A stretch of DNA of 64,000 bases. Origin: Dipteris shenzhenensis (taxonomy: Eukaryota; Polypodiophyta; Polypodiopsida; Gleicheniales). The translations under genes and the position numbers were made by a program. Positions within the stretch are counted from its first letter, which is position 1; every line of letters begins with the position of its first letter. Under the pieces are notes generated by a model that searched no databases, was not told the origin of the DNA, and worked only from the letters and a program-made list of their open reading frames with translations. Below are positions 1 to 8,539 of this stretch, piece by piece. The stretch is from NCBI GenBank assembly GCA_047967505.1, contig CM106539.1. One strand, 5' to 3'.

Positions 1-800
1 GGAGGGGGGAGTTGGAGATGGAGGGGGAGGGGGAGGGGGAGATGGAGAGGGAGGGGGAAGAGGGAGGTGGAGATGGACAAGGAGGGGGGAGGGGGAGGTG
101 GAAATGGAGGGGGAGGGGGGAGGGGGAGGTGGAAATGGAGGGGGAGGGGGAAGTGGAGATGGAGGGGGGAGGGGGGAGGGGGAGGGGGAGATGGAGGGGG
201 AGGGGGGAGGGGGAGGGGGAGATGGAGGGGGAGGGGGAGGTGGAAATGGAGGGGGGGGGGGGGGAAAGGGGGAGGTGGAAATGGAGGGGGAGGGGGAAGA
301 GGGAGGTGGAGATGGAGGGGGGAGGGGGAGGGGGAGATGGAGATGGAGGAGGGAGGGGGAGGGGGGAGAGGGAGGGCAAGGGGGAGATGGAGGGGGAGCG
401 GGAGGGGGGAGGGGGAGGTGGAGATGGAGGGGGAGGGGAAGATGGAGGGGGAGGGGGAGGTGGAGATGGAGGGGGGAGGGGGTGGGGGAGGAGGTGGTGG
501 AAATGGAGGGGGGAGGGGGTGGTGGAAATGGAGGGGGAGGGGGTGGTGGAAATGGAGGGGAAGGAAAGAGGGGGAGGTGGAGATGGAGGGGGGAGGGGGA
601 GGGGGTGGTGGAGATGGAGAGGAAAGGGGGAGGGGGAGGGGGAGATGGAGGGGGAGGGAGGAGGGGGAGGTGGAGATGGAGGGGGGGGAAGGGGGAGGTG
701 GAAATGGAGGGGGAGGGGGAAGAGGGAGGTGGAGATGGAGGGGGGAGGGGGAGGGGGAGATGGAGAGGGAGGGGGAGGGGGGAGATGGGAAGGGGGGAAA
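1..800. repeat. Purine-strand G-rich low-complexity block
   Basis: About 800 bases made almost only of G and A on the plus strand, built from degenerate units such as GGAGGGGGAGATGGAGG with occasional GGTGG. C is nearly absent. All three plus frames stay open because the units contain no stop codons, so the long Gly/Glu-rich reading frames here are not evidence of genes. Runs of four or more G recur constantly, so G-quadruplex or triplex formation is plausible (inference). The block is cut by the window start. Confidence 0.9.
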
Positions 801-1100
801 AAAAGATCAAAAAAAACTTGAAAGACAGAAATTGAAAAGGAGGGAGAAGTGGTCACCTGAACACGCTCCAAGTCTTTCTCGATGTAACGGGATTGTTGTG
901 GAATAATGGATGGTGGGTGGATGGCTAGGATATCGCTATGAGATGAGCTCGAAGTTACTTACAATGTGAGGATGGGAGTAAGGTGGTGGTCGATGGAGAG
1001 GGAGGAGTGTCTTGCGTGGGGCTCGGAATGAAGAAGAGAATGGAGGCAAAAAGTGAAAGATGAAGAATGAGGGGGTGGAGTAGGTTTTTATAGGATTTGA
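801..1100. other. No gene recognised
   Basis: Ordinary sequence following the purine block. It has short A-rich stretches and no domain, exon or element edge that I can identify. Confidence 0.6.
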
Positions 1101-1139
1101 TTTTAGGTTTAGGGTTTAGGTTTAGGGTTTAACCCTAAA
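1101..1139. repeat. Interstitial telomere-like repeat with inverted end
   Basis: Alternating TTTAGG and TTTAGGG units, the plant telomere repeat, run for about four units. They meet an inverted AACCCTAAA, so the two orientations face head to head. It lies about 300 bp from the purine-rich block. AAACCCTA is also the telo-box promoter motif, so this need not mark an old chromosome end. Confidence 0.75.
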
Positions 1140-1455
1140 CTCTTCCCGAGCCATAACTCTTTATGGAGAGCTCGATTTGCTTTTCTAAAGAAAGGTAATA
1201 TGATCAAAATTGCAAGCTCTACGCATTCGTGTCCACTACCTAGCCTAATTGTATATCATGTGGCTTCTATTTAAGAAATAAAGAACATTTCTTAAGGAAG
1301 TAACCCAAGGTTGATGCTTGGGGTTGATATGTTTGGCTAGAAATGGGAAAAAAATTTTACTCTCCTTGCCCTTGAGTGTTATGTTCGTGAAAGTTCGAAG
1401 TAGTTTGTTGTTTTACACATACCTACGTATGTTTACTCACTACTTGAGATGCTAG

Positions 1456-1475
1456 TCTCCTCGGCAATGGCACCA
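1456..1475 (-). other. Gypsy-type primer-binding site next to an LTR edge
   Basis: On the minus strand this reads TGGTGCCATTGCCGAGGAGA, close to the TGGCGCCGTTGCCGGGGA-like site used by plant Tat/Athila gypsy elements (established pattern). On the plus strand TGTTGGCTC follows at about 1479, as expected for the end of a minus-strand 5' LTR. A near-perfect hairpin (CTCTTTCCTAC / GTAGGAAGAG) sits just inside. I could not find the far end of the LTR or a pol region for this element. Confidence 0.4.
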
Positions 1476-1760
1476 AATGTTGGCTCTTTCCTACTGCTTT
1501 CGTAGGAAGAGCTGGGTGTTCTATGTTTGCAGGGTTCTGAGGCTTTTTATCACCTATAGATATATTGGGATAGTCGGTTGTAGTATATGTGTAGCTTAGG
1601 ATCTCGAGTCATGTTCCGGTGAGAGACGTAGGCTTAAGTGTGGTAAGCAAACAAAGTGTGGTAAGCAAACAAAGTGCATGCATGTGTAAAAGGAACATAA
1701 ATCATCTTTGTTAAGGTAATGAAGGCTTTTGCCTTCATTGGGGGTTGTAGGGTTTAGGAG

Positions 1761-1893
1761 GAGTTTAAAGGTTAGAAGGAGGTTCCAGGGTTCAGAAGGA
1801 GGTTCGAGGGTTTAGAAAGAGTTCCAGGGTTTAGAAGGAGGTTCCAGGGTTCAGAAGGAGGTTCCAAGGGTTAGAAGAAGGTTCCAAGGTTAG
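1761..1893. repeat. 20-bp tandem repeat
   Basis: Seven head-to-tail copies of a 20-bp unit resembling GTTCCAGGGTTTAGAAGGAG, each differing at a few positions. The GGGTTTAG core resembles the telomere unit 600 bp upstream. No coding content is evident. Confidence 0.8.
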
Positions 1894-2021
1894 GGTAGAG
1901 TACATGGTGGAGAACTCGTCTCCCTGGTAGATCATGGAGTTTTAAGGGTTGAGGAACAAAGGGTTTAGGGGAGCATAGGAGTGGGAGAGGAAGAAGGTGT
2001 AAGAGCATGGGGAAAAGAACA

Positions 2022-2150
2022 GAGAGGAGGGAGGAGGAGGAGAGAGGAGGAGGAGGAGGAGGAGGAGGAGGAGGAGGGAGGAGGAGGAGGGAGGAGGAGG
2101 GAGGAGGAGGAGGAGGAAGGAGGAGGAGGGAGGAGGAGAGGGAGAGGGTG
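2022..2150. repeat. GGA/GAGG microsatellite
   Basis: Imperfect (GGA)n and (GGAG)n runs. They create open frames on both strands that encode Glu/Gly or Ser/Leu/Pro homopolymers, which I treat as artefacts. Confidence 0.9.
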
Positions 2151-2344
2151 GGTTACACGGTTGGAGGAGAGGGGAGGAGGAGTTGCAAGGTTAGGACATA
2201 CTTTTGGATGTGCAGTGCAAGGAAGCATGGACACTTGAGACAAATGCTTGGAATACCAAAGTAGACTCAACACAATGCCCCAAAGAGTGTGGGCTTCATT
2301 CCATTATGGGGTATTTATACAAGTTTGAGAGCTTCTCTCTCTGC

Positions 2345-2930
2345 ATGTAACACAAAGTTGTAACACAAAGTCGTATCACAAAGTTGTATCACAAAGTTGT
2401 AACACAAAGTTGTAACACATTCTCTCTCTACATGTAGAAGTTGTAACACAAAGTTGTTACACAAAGTTGTAACACAAAGTTGTGTCACAAAGTCGTAACA
2501 CAAAGTTGTAACACAAAGTTGTGTCACAAAGTCGTAACACAAAGTTGTATCACAAAGTCATAACACAAAGTTGTATCTAGAAGTTGTAACACATAGTTGT
2601 AACACAAAGTTGTATCACCTTCCCTTTCTACATAAGTTCATGTTGGCACAGAGTCCACAACTTTGTGATACATTCTCTCTCTACATGTAGAAGTTGTAAC
2701 ACAACATTGTAACACAAAGTTGTTACACAAAGTTGTTACACAAAGTTGTAACACAAAGTTGTGTCACAAAGTCGTAACACAAAGTTGCAACACAAAGTTG
2801 TCACAAAGTCGTAACACAAAGTTGTATCACAAAGTCGTAACACAAAGTTGTATCTAGAAGTTGTAAGACAAAGTTGTATCACAAAGTTGTATCACCTTCC
2901 CTTTCTACATAAGTTCATGTTGGCACAGAG
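2345..2930. repeat. 13-bp minisatellite in a higher-order array
   Basis: The basic unit is near GTAACACAAAGTT, repeated dozens of times with a TATC/TGTC variant in place of TAAC. The array is organised in two larger blocks. Each begins with CATTCTCTCTCTACATGTAG (2418 and 2671) and ends with CCTTCCCTTTCTACATAAGT (about 2618 and 2894), so there is a higher-order period of roughly 250-275 bp. The minus-strand frame encodes a Cys/Thr/Leu-rich 13-residue repeat that is probably meaningless. The array abuts element E at about 2936. Confidence 0.85.
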
Positions 2931-3015
2931 TCAACACAAGTTCAACTTCCCTCTTGTACTCACAACAAATGGGTTCATGTCACAATTGCATGACTGGAAT
3001 GAAAAGTACAAATAG

Positions 3016-3354
3016 GTGCCAGATCTAGTAGTAGTAGTGGCCTACCATTTTGATAGGCTAATCATCCTACTCTTGGATGAAATTCCTAAGCTCTCTTCCA
3101 CCATAGAAGAACAGGAATTGGGAATCAAAAAGCCAATCTTGTTTAATCCAAACAAAGGCCTAGACTTAAAGCAGATCTACCGGCTCTACCTCAGGGTAAG
3201 AAATTTACATGCCTTTCATATACGCACCTTCAAAAATATGATGGACACACGATTATGGACACCGCACCCATACTTCACAAGCTTGTTTAAAAAACCTTTT
3301 GCTCATCACAACCTTATGAAAGCGGTCCTAGCGACTAACCTATTGCAAGCTTAG
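3016..3354 (+). pseudogene. Conserved-looking C-terminal ORF fragment of element E
   Basis: An open stretch of about 112 codons preceded by an in-frame TAG (3013-3015) and lacking an ATG start. Its deduced protein matches that of the right E copy (13,206-13,565) with mostly conservative changes, so the frame was once under selection or copied recently. Motifs such as YHFDRLIILLLDE and RLWTPHPYF fall in no family I know. It ends just before the polypurine tract, the normal position of the last ORF in an LTR retrotransposon. Function unknown. Confidence 0.45.
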
Positions 3355-3389
3355 GTCCAAGGATGGCACTAAAAACAAGAAGGGGGCCA

Positions 3390-4167
3390 TGTTACGCATC
3401 GTAAGATCCTCAACTACCTTTGTACATTTTTTCATTCTTTGTCATTCTATTAGTCTTCAAATTGATGTTGTATAAAGAAATAGGCCGTGGGCCAAAGAAG
3501 GAAAAGAATACAAGGCTAGAAGATAAGACTCAAAGGATTGGGGTTGACCCTCCCTTCAAAAGGTGTATGTATAAAAGCCAAGTCATTTGATTTTGGTCTT
3601 CATTTTTCATTTTCAAGTTTAAGGAATAGAGAACTTGGAGCTTCCTTCACTTGGGTGGTGTTTCCAATGTCTCTCCTTCCCCCTTACTACCTTGTTGCAT
3701 TGCTACAATTACGTTTTCCCCTTTCACCATGCTCATGATTTCCTTTCTCTACTCTCTTCCCCTCTCCCTCCCCCTTGAGTGGAATGCACACGAGAAGAAT
3801 CTGAGGAAAATGGAGTGATGACATTGGAAGATTCCATGAATGATGGCTCTCACAAGGAACTAGTGGTGGAGGTTGAGCTCTCCATAGTGGCTTATTTGGG
3901 CGATCCCCATGACATGTTAGTTCATCGATAGAGTTTAATACACTTATAATTGCACATTACATGTAATTTAACAAAAAAATTATCGTTATCAACGTTTTCA
4001 AGAACATTCTTGAGTCTTAGACACATGAAGTGATAGAATCAACCAAACTTCAATTGATTGAGTAATACATCAAAGACATGAAATCAACATTAAATTACGA
4101 ATTACATGCACATGGAGATAGAGGTGTGGCTTTAGGTAAAAGTTGCCTAGGTTGTACTTGGTGAGGT
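3390..4167 (+). repeat. 3' LTR of element E (left copy)
   Basis: Starts TGTTAC directly after a polypurine tract and is matched inverted at 12,416-13,190. A TATA-like GTATAAAAGCC lies near 3567. The left copy is about 778 bp, cut by copia sequence at 4168, so its true 3' end is not seen. Confidence 0.55.
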
Positions 4168-5091
4168 TGTTGAGATATCGAGCTCCACTCGTGATATGCC
4201 AGGTTGACCATTGTGCATTTATGTCATCGACTTGTTAGCTGTAGATGCGATTGGTACACCGCCCATGAATAATAGCTAGATGACAGCTATCTTTATGTAC
4301 TCTAGTTAGTGGCTCAGCTAGTATGCCATCGTAGTTAGCTGAGTTTGGTTTGAGACCCACAAATAGGGTTCATCTATTCCTTTTGTACTAAGAGTTCTTT
4401 TGGCTTTCACAACTAAGAAGAGGAAAACTGTTTTTAGCCTCCACCTTTGTGTGTATTCCCCCATTGTGTGTGTGAGAAAGCTGCAAGTGAGACTCCTTCC
4501 TTCTCTCCCACTCTCTTCACATGGTATCAGAGCCTGGTTTGTGGTAAGGAGCTCAAGAAAGCAAACCAAGTTCACGGTGTCTGGTAAAAGGATTAATGTT
4601 GCTTTCCTTTTTCGAGTTTGGGAGCGAATCTCTGCAGGTAGCACAGTCAAAAAGTGCAAGAGTGCATTGTCTCAGATTGGGATGCCCTTCGTGGTGTGGC
4701 GAGAGGGAAATATATGCTACGGGCGATGACAAAGCCCTCGGTGACATTATTTTTTTGATTTGAGGCCATTTCGGGGCCCGTTTTGGTGGCGGAAGTTTTC
4801 TGCAGGCACTCAGAAAAGTGCCCTATTTTTTACTGTGCGACCACTGTTCTGCAGGTCGGTGAAAAGTTGCCATAGAAATTGCATCGTATGCCTGTGCACA
4901 GAGATATTGGGAGTGACAGAATCATTCTTATTGCCTGTTGAAGCAAAATCGTCACTAGGAAGTGACTGTGTGGTCAAATACCACTTTTGTCAATTTTTGC
5001 AGATTTGCCCTTGTTAGCCAGAAGTTGTGTTTTTTGTAGTGATAGAATATTTTGCAGTGTTCTGTAATGGCGTCTGATTCTCTTTCACAGA
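4168..5091 (+). mobile_element. Truncated copia 5' end: LTR, primer site, leader, gag start
   Basis: A candidate LTR runs from TGTTGAGATAT (4168) to a CA at about 4519-4521. It is followed at 4522-4533 by TGGTATCAGAGC, the initiator Met-tRNA primer-binding site typical of plant copia elements. A leader of about 530 bp ends in an ATG (5068) reading MASDSLSQ, a typical copia gag beginning. The gag then stops matching after a few codons, so the element is truncated near 5092. No second LTR was found nearby. Confidence 0.6.
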
Positions 5092-5769
5092 TTGTCAAGC
5101 TTTACTTTCTTGTGATGATAAGATATAGGAATGACTACATTCAAATCATTGCTTTCGAAGTATTGACCTAACTTGGTTATAGGCACCATCGGCATGTCCT
5201 CCTCTAAGTTTGGCCCTTCCTTACTTGACTCTTCATTAGGAATTTCTATCATTGAATTTAAATGTCCGTTCATCCAGTCTGATAAGTCATGCCATAAAGT
5301 CAGGTTTTCCCTAAGCAATGAAGCAATAGGCATCTTGACTTCATGGACAATAATGTTGCAAGTGTTGCAACATCTCTTAGTCGATTTGGCATTGTTATGC
5401 TATCAGATTGTCTTTCCATATCATTATGAAGGTTATTTGGATCCTCATGTCTCAGTCTTTCCATGGTTACGACAAAGGATGGTCTAGAGGGCATTAGGAG
5501 GAAGTGGAGTAGTGAGGTCTGTGTCCCCTCTTTCTCTACTCCTCTGCTCTAGTCCAACTACCCTCTCCCTCCATTGTGGGACCTTTTGGATGAGTTTCTT
5601 TTGTCCTCTAGCCTACTGCAGGCGTGCCCCCTCTCTCTCTTCTCCTTTGCTCTGGTACAACTGCTCTCTCCCTCCATTTTTCAAAATTTGGGTTGTAGCA
5701 CCTCCTACAACTAGTCTTCTCTCTCCTACTCTTCTCACTATTTTTGTGCCTCCTCTTGCTCTATCCCCT
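5092..5769. other. No gene recognised
   Basis: Short frames on both strands but no domain. The part from 5500 to 5800 is CT-rich. It may be debris of a gypsy element, because a gypsy integrase remnant starts immediately afterwards on the minus strand. Confidence 0.5.
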
Positions 5770-6060
5770 CATGCTCTACTGCCTCCATTCCAAAAGCTAA
5801 GCTGAAGGGTGTGTGATCTATTGTTACCTTGTAGGCTGTTCAATAAGCCCAAAGCGCAGTTGTAAGTTTGTGCTCCTAGTCATTGCAATTGACTTCCACC
5901 ATTTTGGTCAGTATGCTGCACAACGTCTTGTTTGTGCTTTCAGCTTGTCCATTGGCTTGAGGGTGGTAATAAGGGGTTGATTTCTTGTGAATGATGAGGA
6001 ACTCACTTGTGAGTTGTAGAATTACTTCATTCAAAAAATGTGAACCTCTATCACTCTAGG
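5770..6060 (-). pseudogene. Ty3/gypsy integrase remnant
   Basis: One minus-strand frame reads DRGSHFLNE, then TPYYHPQANGQAESTNKT, then TALWAY and TIDHTPFSLAFGME. This is the second Asp, the Glu-containing block and the C-terminal part of a gypsy integrase core. Two in-frame stops interrupt it (after NCND and after WAY), each one base from a sense codon. About 95 codons are recognisable. It points away from the plus-strand protease remnant at 6062, so the two cannot be parts of one intact element. Confidence 0.8.
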
Positions 6061-6061
6061 A

Positions 6062-6337
6062 ATGGAAGCATTGATTGACCCAGGAGCAAGCAATAACTTC
6101 ATTTCTCAACAGGTTTGGAAATCACTACCAAAGGTAAGCCTCACCTCAACAAGTACTGCAGTACGATAAATTGATGGTACCCTGACCGAACCTCTAGGAT
6201 TTGTAGACCTCACTAATGAAGTCAATGGCCATGTTGTAACAAGTAAATTTTTTGTGATGCCTGCAAGAGTAATGGATGAACACATGGTGCTAGGGAGAGC
6301 TTGGTGTTACCAAGTAAACTGTCAGGTTAACTGGAGA
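6062..6337 (+). pseudogene. Gypsy-type aspartic protease remnant
   Basis: A frame starting MEALIDPGASNNFIS shows the retropepsin active-site region, with DPGAS where families usually have DSGA. It continues to VLGRAWCYQVN, matching the end of the RVP_2 type domain in plant gypsy elements. There is one in-frame TAA near 6170. It may be the relic of a gag-protease unit; the downstream region lacks reverse transcriptase. Confidence 0.65.
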
Positions 6338-6479
6338 TAATGAATAGCTACCCTAACCAACAATGGAAGAACCTCTATGGTTGGATTGTTAGAAATGAAT
6401 GATCGTACAAGAACAGAGCTAAAAAGAGGAGCAATATTGCCTCACAAGGCAACAATAGCCCAACACCATTCACAACCCC

Positions 6480-7200
6480 TCACCTCTACCAGGAAGGTGT
6501 GGGTAAGGAAGGATCTACTTCAAGCACAAGGCAACAGGAGGGAGTTATGGATCCCTCAAAGACCAAAACAACCTTGCCAATGCCAATTCCATCATCAAAC
6601 TCCAAAACCCTGACCAGGGACCTCTACACCTCGACACACTAAGACGATCACAGGAAGGGGAAATGTTAAAATGGATCAACAAGGAATTGTTAATTTCCCA
6701 AGGATATTACCATGGGGAGAAGTTTATTTGGATACCGAAGCAACACCATCACCACCCTCAACCATCAACATCCTTTTCGAGCTTGAGGGCTAAACCTCAT
6801 CATCAACATCTCCTCTCCACACCAATTACCCAAAGATGGATACCTAAAAAATACCTATAAAATTTTAGATACAATCAAAGTACAAAGCAAATTTGGTTAC
6901 CCAAGAATCAACCACAGTTGACTCCTATCAACAAGGCACCAACACTGAGATGGTACCCAAAAAGTGCAACACAGTTGAAGTTACAAAAGAACCTTCTACC
7001 CGCAAGGACAATGAGGGGCAAGCAACGGTAATACTTCCAGCAAGGTTAGTGACACAAGAATCTACCTACCTTTAATCTTCAATCAGGCCAACAAGAAGGA
7101 TTTGTAGGGAATCCACAAGAACCCACTGCAAAATCCTCACAAGCATCAATAGATGGAAGGAAGACATGGATAACACCACAAGGATCCATATCTGATGAAA
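6480..7200 (+). other. Decayed W-x-P-K peptide repeats
   Basis: Downstream of the protease remnant, short peptides with a Trp-x-Pro-Lys core recur in shifting frames: VWVRKDLLQAQG and LWIPQ near 6500-6560, WINKELLISQGYY and FIWIPK near 6670-6740, RWIPKK near 6835, WLPKN near 6895, RWYPK near 6950 and TWITPQG near 7170. The two longest share the pattern W-x-x-K-x-LL-x-x-QG. I infer a repeat-containing polyprotein segment that has since broken into several frames. Confidence 0.4.
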
Positions 7201-7534
7201 GCTCAACATCACAATCATGGGCAAACCATATAGTAAAACTTCAATAGCCTACCATGAGAACACTCAATGGCATATTGTCCACTGACACTATCCAAAGTTT
7301 CACTACCCAACTAAGGATGCTAAACACCAATGAGAGAGTTAGCACTAGCATCACTAGGGCATGGCACACCTATGCCTCATGGATGTCCACTCACACTGCC
7401 AACATCACTCAATAGGATAGGCATACAAAAGGTCATAGTTACCATAAGAAGGCACTCACCAATTTCCAACACTACCACATTGCACTTCACAACACAAACA
7501 TGGAGACTAAGAGGCAAAATCAACAACCAAGAGG

Positions 7535-8395
7535 CACTATGTGGCTACAAAGTTATTACATGGCCACAAAATATTGACCATGTTAGAATGTCACCAAGAT
7601 TGGTAGGCATGCTATGTAACCTACCTAAATAGGGAATAGCACTAAAACCTTGAAGAAATGATCAATTGAGGCCATAACTTCACTACGTGGCTACAAAGTG
7701 GCCACAAAAACGAAGAGTTTCAGAATTGAACTAGAGTTGGTAGATAACCTCTCCAGAGTGTATGGAAGACCTCCATACCAAGGAACTCATCAAAAGAATA
7801 AGTTCGGGTGTATAACTTCACTACGTGGCCACAGGTTGACAACAGGGCTACAATTCTGAAGTTGTTGCAAATTCAACAAAAGTTGCGAGGGAACCTCCCA
7901 AGGCATAAGAATGGTTAATCCAACCCTTAGGAACCCCAATACATGTTCCGAAAGCTTTCAGGGTCACTACGTGGTTACAAGTGCACTACGGGGCTACAAA
8001 ATTCAAAGTGGTTAGAAGGAGACAAGACTCAAGGAAGAACACCCTGGCACCTAAAACAAGCCTCTCATCATGAAAAAACTCAAACTAAGTGGCCACACTT
8101 CCACTACGTGGCTACAAAGTTTAAGAGTGAACAAAAGTCATGAACAAGACCCTTGTAGCAAGACAAGCCTATAGAATACTAGAAACAACAATTTTGTTGC
8201 CTAAGGTCACCACGTGGCTACAAAATTAAGTGTAAGAAAAGTGTGTGGAAAGCATTAGAAAAGTGAGAATACACCTCTAGGAGCTTAGGAACAACAAGCT
8301 AAATCTCACAGAATTCCAAAATGACCAAAAGTTGGCTAAGGCAAATTTGTGCTACTGCGATGGCATGGGAGCACCACGGTGCTACACAAATAGTT
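7535..8395 (+). repeat. Dispersed CACTACGTGGCTACAAA motif cluster
   Basis: Copies or near copies of CACTACGTGGCTACAAA occur at 7535, 7681, 7819, 7965, 7984, 8102 and 8208, with a diverged one at 8372. Most gaps are 105-165 bp. Companion GTGGCCACA motifs sit nearby. The core TACGTGGC matches the ABRE/G-box consensus. No convincing ORF spans the region. A TATA-like element follows at 8396. Confidence 0.7.
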
Positions 8396-8404
8396 CTATA
8401 TAAG
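8396..8404 (+). promoter_or_regulatory. TATA-like element
   Basis: CTATATAAG lies just downstream of the ACGTGG motif cluster. This arrangement could be the U3 promoter of a decayed LTR or a chance AT-rich match. No gene on the plus strand follows it. Confidence 0.3.
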
Positions 8405-8539
8405 TAGCAACACAGGGTCATTTGGGGCACCGTGAGTTTGCAGACTAAGTAACCAAACTCTGTCAAAATTCATTCCCACAACCAACAACATTCCAAAAAC
8501 TATCTAAAAACATCTAACTTAGGGCTATCCTCTTGGCTA

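Larger units (their letters stand above)
2936..4167 (+). mobile_element. LTR element E, left copy (3' part)
   Basis: This stretch is an inverted duplicate of 12,416-13,645, alike along about 1.23 kb with scattered substitutions. It contains the end of a coding-like region (3016-3351), a polypurine tract at 3378-3389 (AGAAGGGGGCCA) and an LTR beginning TGTTACG at 3390. Together these read as the 3' end of an LTR retrotransposon in plus orientation. I recognise no gag, reverse transcriptase or integrase in it, so its superfamily is unknown. Copia DNA takes over at 4168, exactly where similarity to the right copy ends. The 5' side is missing. Confidence 0.65.

Noticed and set aside
12-906. Three long overlapping plus-strand ORFs of 245-279 codons
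   Set aside because: All are Gly/Glu/Arg homopolymer translations of the purine repeat, open in every frame because the repeat lacks stop codons.
1101-1139. A true chromosome end
   Set aside because: Only about four units, inverted within themselves, with ordinary sequence on both sides.
1965-2273. Ser/Leu/Pro-rich and Glu/Gly-rich ORFs on both strands
   Set aside because: Products of the GGA microsatellite; no domain and no conserved context.
2315-2542. Cys-rich repeat ORF on the minus strand
   Set aside because: Its 13-residue periodicity comes from the 13-bp minisatellite read in three frames; no signal peptide or start context.
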